64,000 bases of DNA from Anaeramoeba flamelloides (GCA_027625915.1 JANTQA010000033.1:558001-622000); one strand, 5' to 3'. Counted from the stretch's first letter, positions 33,726 to 45,597 are shown. Made by a program: numbers and translations. Notes: generated by a model not told the origin, from the sequence alone.

Positions 33726-34799
33726 TATCCATTTTCAATATTTTAACTAACTTGAAATGAATTTTGATTGTATTTAATTTAATATTTTTGCATATTTTAA
33801 ATTGTAAATTTTATTTTATAACAATTTTTCTGATTATTTTATTTTTTTTGGACTAACAATTTTATATGTTATTTACTGAAGTAAAAATAAACACAACTTT
33901 AATAATATCCAAACAAATAATTTTTACAATGGTTATTTTCAATTAAATTTATCATTTTTCTTTCGAAATTTTTTAAAAAAAAATATCTTTGGTTTTTTCC
34001 CAAGTTTGTTCATAACTTTTATTATTTTGAATTTTTCGATTACTTATATTTGCCAAAATATTAAAATTGATAGATTCAGTTATCTACAAACTTTCTAATC
34101 TGAATGATAAATCGTTATTTGATAATCTATAGGTTTATCTGTACAATGTGACAAAAAGTTGGCTTTTGAATATTATTTTTTATTGTTCATAAAATGGTGT
34201 TTTTGATTTTTTGAGGTTTTAAGTTGAAATTTATAATTGAGAATTTATTTTTATGATTTTTTAATGATAAAATAAGATTATTGGGTTTTTGGTAGAATAT
34301 AACAAATTTATGATTGTACCACAAATAAAAATAGTTTTAATATAATTTTCCACTTATTCCTGAAAATATCATTTACATTCCAAAAATTCAAAAAGTTAAT
34401 TTATTCTGTTTGTAAAATCCCCACATAATAAAGTATCTGTTACAATATTAATATATATATATTTATATAAACACTGTTCGAAAAATTTGGACACACCTGA
34501 AATCAAAAATAAATAAATAAATAAAAAATCAATTTATTATATTATTCCCAACTTGATATAAAAATTCATTTAATTTACAAAGTATTAATATTTTTATAAG
34601 TGATCATTTTCATCCAAATATTAGAAAAAATTATAAAATGGAAAATTAAAAATTGGTGTAACCAAAATAATGTAGCAAGTGGAACAAAAAATATATTGGT
34701 AATTTTGTTGAATTTTCATCCACAATTGTTGATCGCTCAAATAATAAGATACCATTGACCAATTGTATGATTTTTTTATATTTAGCAAACTCAACACTG

Positions 34800-34910
34800 T
34801 AAATATGCAAAAAGTGATGTCTTAATATTTTAAGTTTTTTTACTAAATTTGTACTTTTTCCAAAAACTTAAAATATAAAGACATCACTTTTTGCACATGT
34901 GTAGCCTTCT
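34800..34910. mobile_element. Short hairpin element (~105 bp)
   Basis: The left arm contains GCAAAAAGTGATGTCTTAA and the right arm its reverse complement TTAAAATATAAAGACATCAC with TTTTTGCA beyond. The loop is about 25 bases. It looks like a very short foldback element; no second copy was found in the window. Confidence 0.75.
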
Positions 34911-35489
34911 ATCAACAATCAAAAATAAATCTAGATCTAACCAAACAATTTAAGTTAATCAAAAAAAAAAAAAAAGAAATGAAAACAAAATAAAAAAGAC
35001 AAAAAAATGAAATAGTTTGTAAAATCAAAATTATTTTCAAATTAAATTTTTAATATTCATATTTTTATTTATTCAATTGTTTAAACTGTGTACAAATTTT
35101 TAGAATTTAGTTTATATAATGTTTATTATTTATATAAGTAATTTTATAAAAATATTAATTAAAATGGTATTTTTTCTCGATTTCTATGAACTTTGTTTTT
35201 GATTTTCATAGATTTATGGATTACCATGAGTTTTTAATATTGTCGAGAATATTACTGTTCATCAGCAAAAACAACACAAATTGATGATTATAAGAATTAT
35301 TGTGTAAAAATACATTAATTACTAATTTTTTGATTTGTTTTGGAAATTTTAATATTTCTTATAACTCAGTCTTAATTATTATGGGAGATTCATACTCTAA
35401 TCATAAAATTTTATCAAAATATAGTTTTATTATTTTTCAATTTTTAAATTTTTTCTAACAATTAAAAAATAATAAAAAATAATTACTCT

Positions 35490-35995
35490 AATAAAAAAAA
35501 AAAATTAATAGAAATTCGTAAATAACTGATTTTAAATAATGAACAACTTGTTATTTATACTCTTAATATTTGAAGAAAAAAATAGTTCTGACTAATCTTT
35601 TAAATTTCAAGAAATTTAATAAATTATTAAATAAAAAATAATGAAATTTTTTTCTTATCAAAAGATTATGAAATATTTGGTTTTTTTTTCTCATATTTTA
35701 ACAAAAAGATTAGAATCCCAATGCTATTTGTTCATACAAACAGATCATAAAGTACTAAAAGTTAGTTTTCTTCAAAATCAAATTTTTTTTACAAATTAAT
35801 CTTTTTTTAAATAGATCCAATAATACAAAACAAAAAAGGATCAGCTCTTTTGTCTGAAATATAGTTGAGGAAAATGGAATCTTTTAAAAATGATTATTCA
35901 TTTCTCTAAAGTTGATAAATGAAGTTCTTTTTCAAATTTATTTGTATCCTTGTCAAAATAAGTACTCCTATACCTTTGGGGAAATATAAATAAGA
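35490..35995. repeat. Decayed dispersed repeat (relative at 52265-52745)
   Basis: Ordered shared blocks with 52265-52745: TTGTTATTTATACT, ATTTCAAGAAATTTAATAAA, CAAAAAAGGATCA and the following GAxAATxxAGTTG-like stretch. Divergence is high and no ends were defined. Confidence 0.6.
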
Positions 35996-36493
35996 GTTCC
36001 TAGTCGCTTAAGACTCATACTTACCGAATGTGAGATTAAAAAAACCAAATCTCTCCTACACATTCCAAGTTCAACAAAGCATGTAAAATTAAAATGAAAT
36101 ATAACAAAGTTATTAATCTATTTATTTATAAAAGTGTATATAAAAATACTGCTATAAGAGTTTTAAATGGGGAAAAAATGTTCACTTGATCTTTTCCTTT
36201 TTTATTTTACTAAAAAATAAATTCAAGTAATAAATTGAATTAATTGATCTCTTTTTCTTTAAGTGTTCCATTTTATTGTTTGGGAAAGTCGACATATTTT
36301 GTGTTCACTGTCCATTCTAAAATGAATGGAATATCAATGAAAAATTAAAAAAAAAAAAAAAAAAAAAAGAGATGAAATTTTAATCCCATTTGGATATCAA
36401 ATGCCAGTAAATCTATTATCTCTAGAGTAAGGTTTAAAAAACGATAATGATATTTTGCATTTGGTTAGTATAAGCTAATCAAATAAATTCTAA

Positions 36494-37562
36494 TTAATCC
36501 TTAAATACATCTTGTAATTCGTTTTTAGGAAGGATATTTTTGGTTTTTCTTTTTCTTTGCTTTTGCCTTTCCAATAATTTCTTTTGGTATTTTTGTTGTT
36601 TTTCTTTTTTCAATTGGATTCTTTTTTCGTTTGGAGAAACCCAAGCGCCGTCTTTATAAATGGTAACTCCACTAAAGCTACCCGCCATAATTCGAACCAT
36701 TTTTAAGACAAACCTTGGCCCAATTTCCACCAAGCGTGTTTCGCTATCTTTGACCTTTGGATCTTTCCAGATAATTTGGTAATTTCGAAACCATATTTTG
36801 TCGTTAATTAATGTAAAGCTGAGAGTGTGATCAACAAATGGTTTGGAGCATGGGTGCCTTTTCGGTGTTGCAAAGATTTGACAAAATAATTCTTTCGCGA
36901 GCTTGTAGTGTGGTTGCGAATCAAATGCCTTATCAAAAGTTAATATTGGTCTTGATCCGTTCAAACAATTTCCGATCATATTCAGCTCGCTCATTGTGTG
37001 AACTGTTTTTGTGGAGTCAAGAGTGAAATTTTTCAGTTTGGTTATTTTTTTTTGATAGTCAAATACAAGATATTAAAAAAAAAAAAGAAAAAAGTTTAAT
37101 ACGTAATTTTTTTGGAAATAATTTTCATCAGAAATTTAAAAAAAAAAATTTAAGGATGAAACAAATCATAGAAAAAGAAATCATACTATTTAAAACATGA
37201 AATCTAATTGAAGGGCCCCTTGGTACTTTGGCTGCCCACAAATAAAGTTCGTTGTTTTTCCTTGACTCAAAAAATAAACAGTTGTTGCATGAATTGATCT
37301 GGCAGATTTCGTTTATCATTTTTAATTTGTTTTTTGCTTTTAATTTTGAATCTTTTTTATAGTGTGGTATTAGTGAAATTAAATCTTTCATTAAGTGTCT
37401 TTGTCTTGTTGTAATTCCCCTTGAAGGTAAGAAGAGGACCTTTTGTTTGGTTCTCTTCATTTTTCGCTGTTTTAAACTTCTTTCTTCTCTTTTGGAAAGT
37501 TGTTCTTCACTTTCGTCAGAAGAACTGTTTTCTTGGTAACCTTCACTTGAGCTGCTTGACAT
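36494..37562 (-). CDS. BRX1: Ribosome biogenesis protein BRX1 (Brix domain, one intron)
   Basis: The CDS is the complement of 37187-37562 joined to 36494-37002, 294 residues. BRX1 acts in the nucleolus in maturation of the large ribosomal subunit. After an acidic Ser-rich start and a basic stretch, the Brix domain runs from about residue 38 to 235. Its diagnostic blocks are VLFLPSRGITTRQRHLMKDL, INEICQINSCNNCLFFESRK, MIGNCLNGSRPILTFDKAFD, FVDHTLSFTLINDKIWFRNY and LVEIGPRFVLKMVRI. Removing the 184-bp GT-AG intron (phase 1) produces FHVLNIHTMSELNMIG, which follows the family sequence across the junction. A basic, Gln-rich C-terminal tail follows. The length is slightly below that of fungal and animal homologues (about 290-350). 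No oddity in the domain. Confidence 0.95.
37003..37186 (-). other. Intron of BRX1
   Basis: 184 bp, donor GTATGA, acceptor preceded by CCACAAAAACAG on the - strand, phase 1. As in the tandem-C2 gene, the acceptor is A-rich rather than pyrimidine-rich. Confidence 0.88.
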
Positions 37563-37885
37563 TGTGAAATCAAATAATTGAAAATTATTTTAAAAATGAG
37601 TGGTGATTAAAAAAAATGAAAAGGAATATTAAAGTAGAAAATTCGTTTCACAAATTTTGTTTGTTTAGAGTGATCTGTTGGTTTTAGAAAGTCTGATTTA
37701 ATTTTCAATTAGAATTGAATTTAAGGGTGTATCAATATTTGAATAGCTTTTTTGGTAGGTTTTTTTCTGGATCTTTAGGTAAAGTGTCAAGGCGAAAACA
37801 TGTGTAAAATAATGTTCTTATAAGAATTCAAGAATCCCTTTAAAAATTTCACGTTATAAATTTTTTTTGATAAAAATGTAAAATA

Positions 37886-38369
37886 CAGTGATCAAAATAA
37901 TGTGTTCACAAAGACTATAATCGGTGTTTCAAAATATTATCCGTGCTTTTTTTTCTTCTTGTACCAAGGTAACATCCAATCTACTACCAAATAGTATACC
38001 CAAGTTCAAATCAATTTTGAAAGTCAAGGTCTGGTTATTTTCAGTAAAATTTAAATTATTCATACAAATAGTTGTTACTTTTTCAAAATATTATCAATTT
38101 TTTTTGAATTTTTGAGTTTTTTTGATTTGATAAAAATTCTTTCAAAAAATTTAACTCTATTTTTTCAGATAAATTTTGTAATTTGATCCTTCATTTTTAG
38201 AATTTCTTTTTAAATAATAGAACTTTAAGAAACCAATATCATATTTTTTTAGGGGTTATTATTGGTTTCTTAGATTGGTTAATGTATAGGTCTTTTATAG
38301 AACAAAAAAGCACGCTTTTTATTTTGAAACACGCATTAATTTTTTTTGCACGGTTTATTTTATCTACAA
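37886..38369. mobile_element. Mariner-like MITE (copy 2 of 2), uninterrupted
   Basis: About 484 bp with a TA before the left end (37884-37885). Left end CAGTGATCAAAATAATGTG; the right end in reverse complement reads GTAGATAAAATAAACCG. Subterminal GTGTTTCAAAATA occurs near both ends. It lies in inverse orientation to 25210-28084 and shows the pre-insertion state of that copy: TTTCTTAAAGTTC where the other copy has the TTAA transposon. Confidence 0.85.
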
Positions 38370-38744
38370 AACTTATTTATATATTTATTCCCAAAGGTAA
38401 CAGGATAATTATTTTCACCGGTATTTGATTCAACCCAATATAAAAAAATTAAAAAAAAAAAAAAATTATCAAATGTCGATAGTTGAGTCATCATTTTTAA
38501 AAATAATTCCATTTTTTCCACTTAATTTCGAGTAAAAAAGATCTAATCCTTTATAATGTTTGATTTTTTATTATCAAAGCTGAAAAAGAAAAAATTTTAC
38601 ACAATATTTATACTTATGATTAAATGTCACTATTACTGATTTACGGTGATTTATTTGGACAAATAATCTTGATTCTATAACCTTATTTCAAAAATACCAG
38701 AAAAATAAAGCAGAATCTTTAATCCTAGGGATCTAAATTAAAAT

Positions 38745-39270
38745 TCAAAATTTTACACATAGTTAAAATGGGTTAAAAGATTCACAATTTTTCCAATTTC
38801 ATTCAAATTGGAAATAATTTTGATTTTTGTACAATATGAAAAACATTTTTTTATCTTTTAGTTTTTTTTTTCGGTTTCTTTTTTTTGAATGGCCTAAATT
38901 ATTTCGGTCAATCAATTATTTTTTTCGAAAAAATGATATTATGTTAAGGTTGAGTTGTTCTAGATAGAAGAACTTATTAAAATGGGTTAATGGTATCTAA
39001 ACTTTTGAACTGTCAATATTCCTAAATAGAATTATAACAATTTTATCAATGTTTTTTTTTGTTTTGCTCTCTCCAAAATATTTAACATGTCCTTTGGTTT
39101 GTTTGTATTGATAAATTTTTATTTTGTGTTGTGTGAGTATGATAATTGATAAACATAAAGTGTTAACATTTAAATTGCTAAATATTTCTAATATGGTATT
39201 TCTTCTTGAAATGGTTAAATATGATTTTTTTTTCAAAAATTGAATTTTGGTTTATGAAATTTTTTGAATT
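38745..39270. repeat. Decayed dispersed repeat (relative at 22150-22695)
   Basis: Same orientation and block order as 22150-22695, including TTTTGCTCTCTCCAAAATAT and GTGTTAACATTTAAATTG. Non-coding. Confidence 0.7.
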
Positions 39271-39544
39271 GGGGTTTCGATAAAAGTGTTCTTTTCTTCT
39301 ATTCATAAACATTTATTAAAATTGGTTAATTTTAAAAAATTGGATAAATATACTTTTTCACATATTAAGATTTTAAAAAAAGAGGGTTATTTTTTCAATT
39401 GGTTAAAAGATAATTCCAAGTATTCTTTTTTTATTATTATTATCTATTGAATTATTTTTTATTTGTATGAAAATCTTTTAAAAAATTGTAAAATAAATAA
39501 TAAAACCTTTCAGTGTGTTTATTCTCCCGATTGTGGCTAGCCCA

Positions 39545-40150
39545 CTAAAATAATTAAGATTGTATTGTTAATTATTGATTAAAAATAATCAAATTCAAAG
39601 GTATATCTTTTTTTAATACAGTTGAATTTTCGGGGTTTTCACAAAAATAATTTCAGTGTATTTTTAATTTATGTTTGGTTTTTTCTTGATATTTTTTTGT
39701 TCAAGAAAAATTAAAGATTTGATTCGGTCTGTTCGATAAATAAATAAATTGGAATTTTTTCAAGTTTAAAATAATTATAGTATTTTTTGGAAATTAAGTG
39801 GATTTTTTATATTGGGTTATTTCCAAAGGGTGTGGTTTTATTTTTAAAGTGTATTTCTGTATAATTCATTTCTTGATAATAAGATTTCTTTCTTCTTTAG
39901 TAAATATTTTTTTTTTTTGAAATAGATGGGAAATGGGTTAAATTTTGAGCTTTTTTATAATTCAAAAACTTGATCAAACTTTTAAAAACAATCATTCGAT
40001 TTATTTAATTACTTTAAAAAGGAAGTTTGATTTTGGAGGAATCATATTTTTAGTTTATTTTAATTTCAAGATGTGATGATCATTTTTTTGAAATGGTTAT
40101 TATATTAACTGGAAGTTTTTTTTTTACAGTTTACTTGTTCCTTAACAAAG
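39545..40150. repeat. Decayed dispersed repeat (relative at 5590-6140)
   Basis: Shares TTAATTATTGATTA, AATAATCAAAT, the CTTTCTTC stretch and ATCAAACTTTTxAAAACAAT with 5590-6140 in the same order. Ends undefined. Confidence 0.5.
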
Positions 40151-40489
40151 TTGGCTCATCAAAGCAAAACATTACTGGTCTTTTTGAATTTCAATAATAA
40201 ATTCCAAACTCTCTCAAAATCATGAAACACTTTCTATCTTAAATATTAAATATTGTTGGATTTTCACCCAAACTGAAAAAAAATGTTATAAAAAACTGCC
40301 ATAAAAAAGAATTTCAAATTTTTTTGAGCTTTTGTACCAAGAAAAATTCGTAACTTGTCTGAGATAATATCTTTGGGGTGAATATTTTATCCTGAGCAGA
40401 TTGTACCCATAGCATTTTGTTAACAAAAAATAAATGTGTATTTGGTTTTGGTTGGATATCAGGAAAAATTTCCACTATCCATCTTTTGT

Positions 40490-41310
40490 TCAACTTAAGG
40501 TTTACAATCCCTGAAATTTTGAAAAAAGATTATCTAGTGTAGGTTGCAAGGCCAAGCTATTTTGGTGTTTAGGTGATAGATTCTAGACTTGGTATGAATT
40601 ATATAGTGGTTCAAAAAGGTTTTTTTTTTTTTTTACAATCTGAATTTCAGATTGTAAGAATAATAGATTGGTAGATGTTTAATAATAAATTTTGGTCCAT
40701 GGGTTATCAATTGAAATATTGATTTCTCTTTGTCTCAATTAATAAAATAAAAAATTAATTTTTTAAAATTCCAAATAACCAAATTCTTTTATTTTCCAAT
40801 TTATGCATAAAAATTTTTATTTCAATTTCCAAAATAAATATCATTTATTACTGTTATTGCAATCAAATTACCATAGTAAAAATTTTGTATTAGAGTTAAC
40901 TAAGGAGCGTTTAAATTATTGACTAAAAAATATCATTTCTAAACGATCTTGTCAAGATCTGTGGATTTTCTGCAACTACAAAACGAGAAAAATATTTTTT
41001 AAAATGTGAACTAAAAATTTTCATTTTTTAATTGGAAAAGATATGTCGAATTGAAAATTTTAATTGAAAACCCACAAATCACATTTTTTTAATATTCTAA
41101 TTTATTAGTCTCACACTCTTCTGGGTTCACTGATTTCAGAAAAAATATAAAATAAAATTGCAAAAAATTATCCTTTTTGGACCACTATGAAAATTCATAC
41201 CAAGTCTAGAATCTATCACTAAAGACCAAAACAGCATGGCCTTACACTTGATACTAGATAATTTTTTTTCAAAGTTTCAGGGATTATAATCCTTAAATGT
41301 CAGTGAATTA
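40490..41310. mobile_element. Inverted-repeat element (copy 2 of 2; relative at 32705-33290)
   Basis: Left arm: AGATTCTAGACTTGGTATGAA, shown here only in part as TTCTAGACTTGGTATGAA, and AATCCCTGAAATTTTGAA. The right arm carries the reverse complements TTCATACCAAGTCTAGAA and AGTTTCAGGGATT. The interior shares AATAGATTGGTAGATGT with the copy at 32705-33290. It is longer than that copy, about 820 bp. Non-coding. Confidence 0.78.
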
Positions 41311-41399
41311 GGAAGGAAATTTGTGATCCTGATGGATTTGCTTTAACCTTTTTAAGATTGATTAAATATTAGAAGTTGACTAAAATACGAATCAAAAAA

Positions 41400-43205
41400 T
41401 GAACAGCATTATGAAAAATGGAAAAAAGGAGATCACTGAACTTTTTTTCCGACTTTGCTATCATGAACCACAGTAAATATATTCAACTTTTGATGGTTCC
41501 TATAACACTAAAATTTTTTGCTGGATTGACAATAAATCTACGGTCTGAAAAAGTCCGTGTTTTTGTCTTTCCTGATTTTTTCAAAATTTAATTGTTGATT
41601 TGGAAAAATAAGTAGAAATTATTGTTTTCTTTTTTTTGGTTCACTTTACAAAAAAATGGGAAAAAATTTTCAGTTCATTTTCCTTTTTTCCATTCAAGAA
41701 CAGTTTCCAAGAAATAAAATGGCGGACTGGACCATAAATGATTATTAAATTTTTCATGTTTTTATGATAAAATTGTGTTTTTTCATTAACGTTGAAACTT
41801 TACTGGTGTACATCCAAAGTTATGGAAACTTTACCTGATATTTGATGTATTTAGTTTCATTCTATTGTATTTAAAAAAGAAAAGTAGTGATTTGGGGTAG
41901 AATCGTCAAGAGAAAATCGAAAATACTTTTTTTCCAATACAAACAATCCCAAACAATTTAATGGGTGAGAAAAGGGAATTTGTTGTAATTAAAAACATTG
42001 GTTACAATACCAAGTTTCCTGGTTCGTGGGGGTATACCATTATTCCTAGTTTTAAAAAAATAATAAATTAAATCATAAAAACATGAAAAATTCGAAAAAT
42101 ATTTTAGTACATGTGTTTCACTCAATGAACCCATTTCAAAGAAATGGGTTTTAATTTGAGATTCTATTAATTTCTTGGACTGATCCTTTTCTATTCAATC
42201 AACAATATGTATTGAGTAATTTGACCTCGAAGGGAAAAGTTAGAGTCCTGAATTGAAAATAAAAAATAAGAGCTTTCGAAATTTTATCACATTAAAAATG
42301 CAAATTTTAGTTATAAAAAATTTCAGGAATTCCTCATTTGAAGTATGAGTAGAAATCCGTCCTAAAATAATTCTTGATAAGTTGTCCATTTGAAAAATTT
42401 GAACAACATTATCTTTTATGATAATAAATCTTTAACCAATTTTTTTTTTTACAACTTGGGGTCAGAAATTCATACAAATTGAAATATGAACAATAATTCC
42501 CATTTGTTGATTTCTTAGAGTTTTAAATTTTCAAAATTAAATATGGACACAATCAATTATCACTTTTTTTTTTGTTACGTTTTAGATTATTTTTAAAAAA
42601 AGTTGTTAAAAAAATATTTTTTTGGTATTTGATCAAAAAAAAATCTTGAAATTGAATACAAACACTGTCACACTCTTTTTTTCGTTTGAAAAATCAAGAT
42701 CTTTTTTCACAATTCTGCAAGAAATTTCAAAAAGGAAAAGACAAAAAAAATTTACTATGTAAAAATTTTCTTTTGATTGTTTAGAGAGTTTACTTTTTTC
42801 AAGAAACCTAAATTTGCCAAACAAAACGAAACCAATTATGAAAATGTCAAACTCAACTATACCATCCAAGAAGAGAAGGACTTCAGTTCCCTAAATAATA
42901 AAGTCATAATTATTTTGTCCATTCACAAAGTAAAATTCTAAAAAATCGCAATTATTTCTGTTTATTTGTCCAAATCAACAATTAAATTTTGAAAAAATCA
43001 GGAAATACAAAAACATGGACTTTTTCAGAACGTAGATTTATTTTAAATCCAGTTACAAATTGAGGTGTTGTAAGAATCGTACCGAGTTGAATAAATATGA
43101 TCATGATCTATAATATATATGAAAAAGTCCCGAAAATGCAACTCTGGAACGAAGTTGACAGAACAATCACAAAAGTTGCTCTGTCTGACAACTGATCCTT
43201 GGAAT
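41400..43205. mobile_element. ~1.8-kb element with long terminal inverted repeats
   Basis: Arms of about 200 bases face each other: left 41400-41625 with AATAAATCTACGGTCTGAA and AATTTAATTGTTGATTTGG, right 42950-43205 with their near reverse complements (CCAAATCAACAATTAAATT, TTCAGAACGTAGATTTATT). The interior has no transposase-like frame. It looks like a foldback or non-autonomous DNA transposon with unusually long arms. Only one copy is in the window. Confidence 0.75.
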
Positions 43206-43918
43206 ATAATTAAATGCACAATTTTTTTCATGAATAAACAATTTTTTGAAAAATTATTTTGATACTTTCTCCGAATAAAATTGTAAATCTTTTGTAATTT
43301 CATAGAATATTAATTAAAATGGGTAGACAGTAAATGTTGTAAATAGCAAATCCAAATAAACATAATTTTGACTCAGATTTTTCAAAAATAGATTTTCTCA
43401 AATACAACAAAAATTACAAGAATATAATAAAAGCACCAAAGTCCCCAATTCGCACACGGGGGATAAAACTATGTCTTCTTTCCAAAATTTAACAGTTTAA
43501 TATTTCCTTTCTTTTTTCTTTTTTTATACAAGTTAATGAACTATTTTATTTTCATTTTCAGTCAAGAGTTTGTCTGTGTAAATTTTGGTTTAAATGAATT
43601 TTCATTAATTAATTTTTGTTAAGCTAAAATGCTTAATATTTTAAATATTCAATTTGGTTTTTGTTCACAAACAAAAAAATAACATCAATTGGAAATGAGT
43701 TTCTAACAACCCAATCTTGGTATCAAAAATTAAAAGTAAGGATATGTCAGAAAAAAAACGGTTCAAAATTTTATGAAAAAAGTCCTGTCCGGTAAAATCC
43801 CAGGGCACGGCGTTTTCCTATTTAGAAATGGATTGGTCATCAAGACATAATCGAAAACATTAATTTTTGTTTTACTTTCACAAAAATAAAACCTTTTCCC
43901 TTCGAGTAACTTTTCAAG

Positions 43919-45597
43919 ATGGAACTCAAAGATCACTGCAAGATTACTTTAAAAAGAATGTTTCTTCTTTTTTTTGGATTTACATTACTTTTTGGAGGAG
44001 TTGAATCACCCGAGTCACTGATAACAACAGTCTTGGGGAGCAATGGGTATATTGCATTTGGCTTTTTGTATGGCGGCTTCTCATTCAACATCCTTTTTAT
44101 TGCGCCGTATGTCGTCAAAAGGCTCGGGGCATCAAGGTCTGTCATTTTTGGGTCGATTTTGATTATCTTCGTCCCCGCGAGCCTCATAGAGATTAAATTC
44201 TGGGTCGTCTATTGCATGATGTTCATTGGCGGGAACGGCGTCGGGATTTGGTATGCCTCGAGCAACACGTACATTCTCCGTGTGTCTGACGAGAACAGTG
44301 TGGGCACGATTGGAGGCATTTTTACAACGTTTTTAATTTTCGGAACCTTGATGGGCAATCTATTGCTGACCTTGCTTTATTACTACAACATACAAGACAG
44401 ATACGTTTTTCTGACCTTCACGGTAATTGGTCTTGTCGGTGTTGCAATCATAATCACAATCCCCAACCTTGATAAAAAAGGGCAGAAAAAAAAAAAGACA
44501 ACAAAAAAAAAAAAAAAAAAAAAAAAAAACAGACAAGGAAACAAAAAGAAACTGATCAAACCCAAAAAATTGACGTGAATAGTGAATACGAATTGGACGA
44601 ATTTGAAGATTTGGGGGAGCTAACCAGCTCAGATGACCTCGACGATTCGATTTCTTCATACTTTGATGATCAAAGCGAGAACGTTTGGATCAATCGAAAC
44701 AATTTAGTTTTGGATAATTTTAATGACTACAGGGTATACAAGAATTACTTACAAAACAAGGTCTTCTTAAATGAAAGTTTTGCCAACAATCTTGATAAAC
44801 TCGAGTCAAAGATCCAATTTCAAGATGAGACACCCACCAAAATGCAAATCCAAAAAAAAAGCAAGTCTCCGACTTCTTTCCAGAACATCAAACTCACACT
44901 TTCTTTTCTCACCAAGGGAACAGTGCTTTTGCTAATGACAATAACGGTTCTTGAAGGGTTAAGTATGGGAATGATCAGCGGATTTCTTCCCACGCTGATG
45001 GAGAAAAAAAACATCCCTATATGCTCGATGGTCTTTTGCTTTTCAAAAAGCGTCTCCTCGATCGTCCTGGGCAAAATCTCGGACACGTTTGGGAATTTGT
45101 TCATGTTTTTATCATCAATGCTTTTTGGGGTCATTGGCTCACTCATCTTGATCTTCACCCCCACCGTCTCGAACACAACCTTCATCGTCTGTTATGCGCT
45201 GCTGGGCATGTCGATAGGCGGATACAGTGTTATCGTCTTCCCTTTAACAATGATCTTTTACCCTGACAACCAAGTGGACTGTATTGCACTTTTTAAATTT
45301 ACAAGAGGAGCAACAATTGGTCTTTCAATGACATACATTTCTCATTTGACACGCCAAAGTAATTTCCACCTTATAATCAGTTTCCAATTAATTTGTCTGA
45401 TATCAATCCTATACTTACACCTGAGAATCAAATCAATCAACAACCTAGTAAAACCAGAATTTGAGAAAAAGCCGAAAACACAATTGCAGAAATTAGAAAA
45501 TATCATTTCAATTCAAAATAATTCTAATACAGAACGCAAAGTAATGATGAACGACCAGCAACTGATTGACAACCCTCAACAAATGGGATCATTATAA
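43919..45597 (+). CDS. UNC-93-like MFS transporter, frame change in a 27-A run
   Basis: Two abutting frames form one 12-helix major facilitator protein. The first (43919-44578) holds six hydrophobic segments and family-like motifs: GFLYGGFSFNILFIAPYVVK, RLGASR, GNGVGIWYASSNTYI. The second frame, open from 44521 upstream of any ATG, encodes an acidic cytoplasmic loop (SEYELDEFEDLGELTSSDDL) and six more segments including GKISDTFGNL, the conserved MFS-type loop. The frame changes within 27 consecutive A (44503-44529), where the first frame would otherwise enter a basic tail and stop. The change is therefore best explained by a miscounted homopolymer, though slippage or a real mutation is possible. 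A protein of about 560 residues is expected. UNC-93-like proteins are poorly defined membrane regulators or transporters, so the substrate cannot be assigned. G+C is high in the membrane-coding parts and low in the linker. Confidence 0.85.

Larger units (their letters stand above)
32568..36493. other. Long intergenic region with four repeat types
   Basis: It contains an inverted-repeat element at about 32705-33290, a 195-bp palindrome at 33529-33725, a perfect-looking hairpin at about 34800-34910, and a decayed repeat at about 35490-35995 related to 52265-52745. A sequence at about 34470-34505 (CACTGTTCGAAAAATTTGGA) resembles a mariner end without a visible partner. No gene is supported. Confidence 0.6.
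37563..43918. other. Long intergenic region, mosaic of decayed elements
   Basis: No gene is supported over 6.4 kb. It holds the uninterrupted mariner-like element 37886-38369, repeats at about 38745-39270 and 39545-40150, inverted-repeat elements at about 40490-41310 and 41400-43205, and about 700 bp of unique AT-rich DNA before the MFS gene. Confidence 0.6.
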
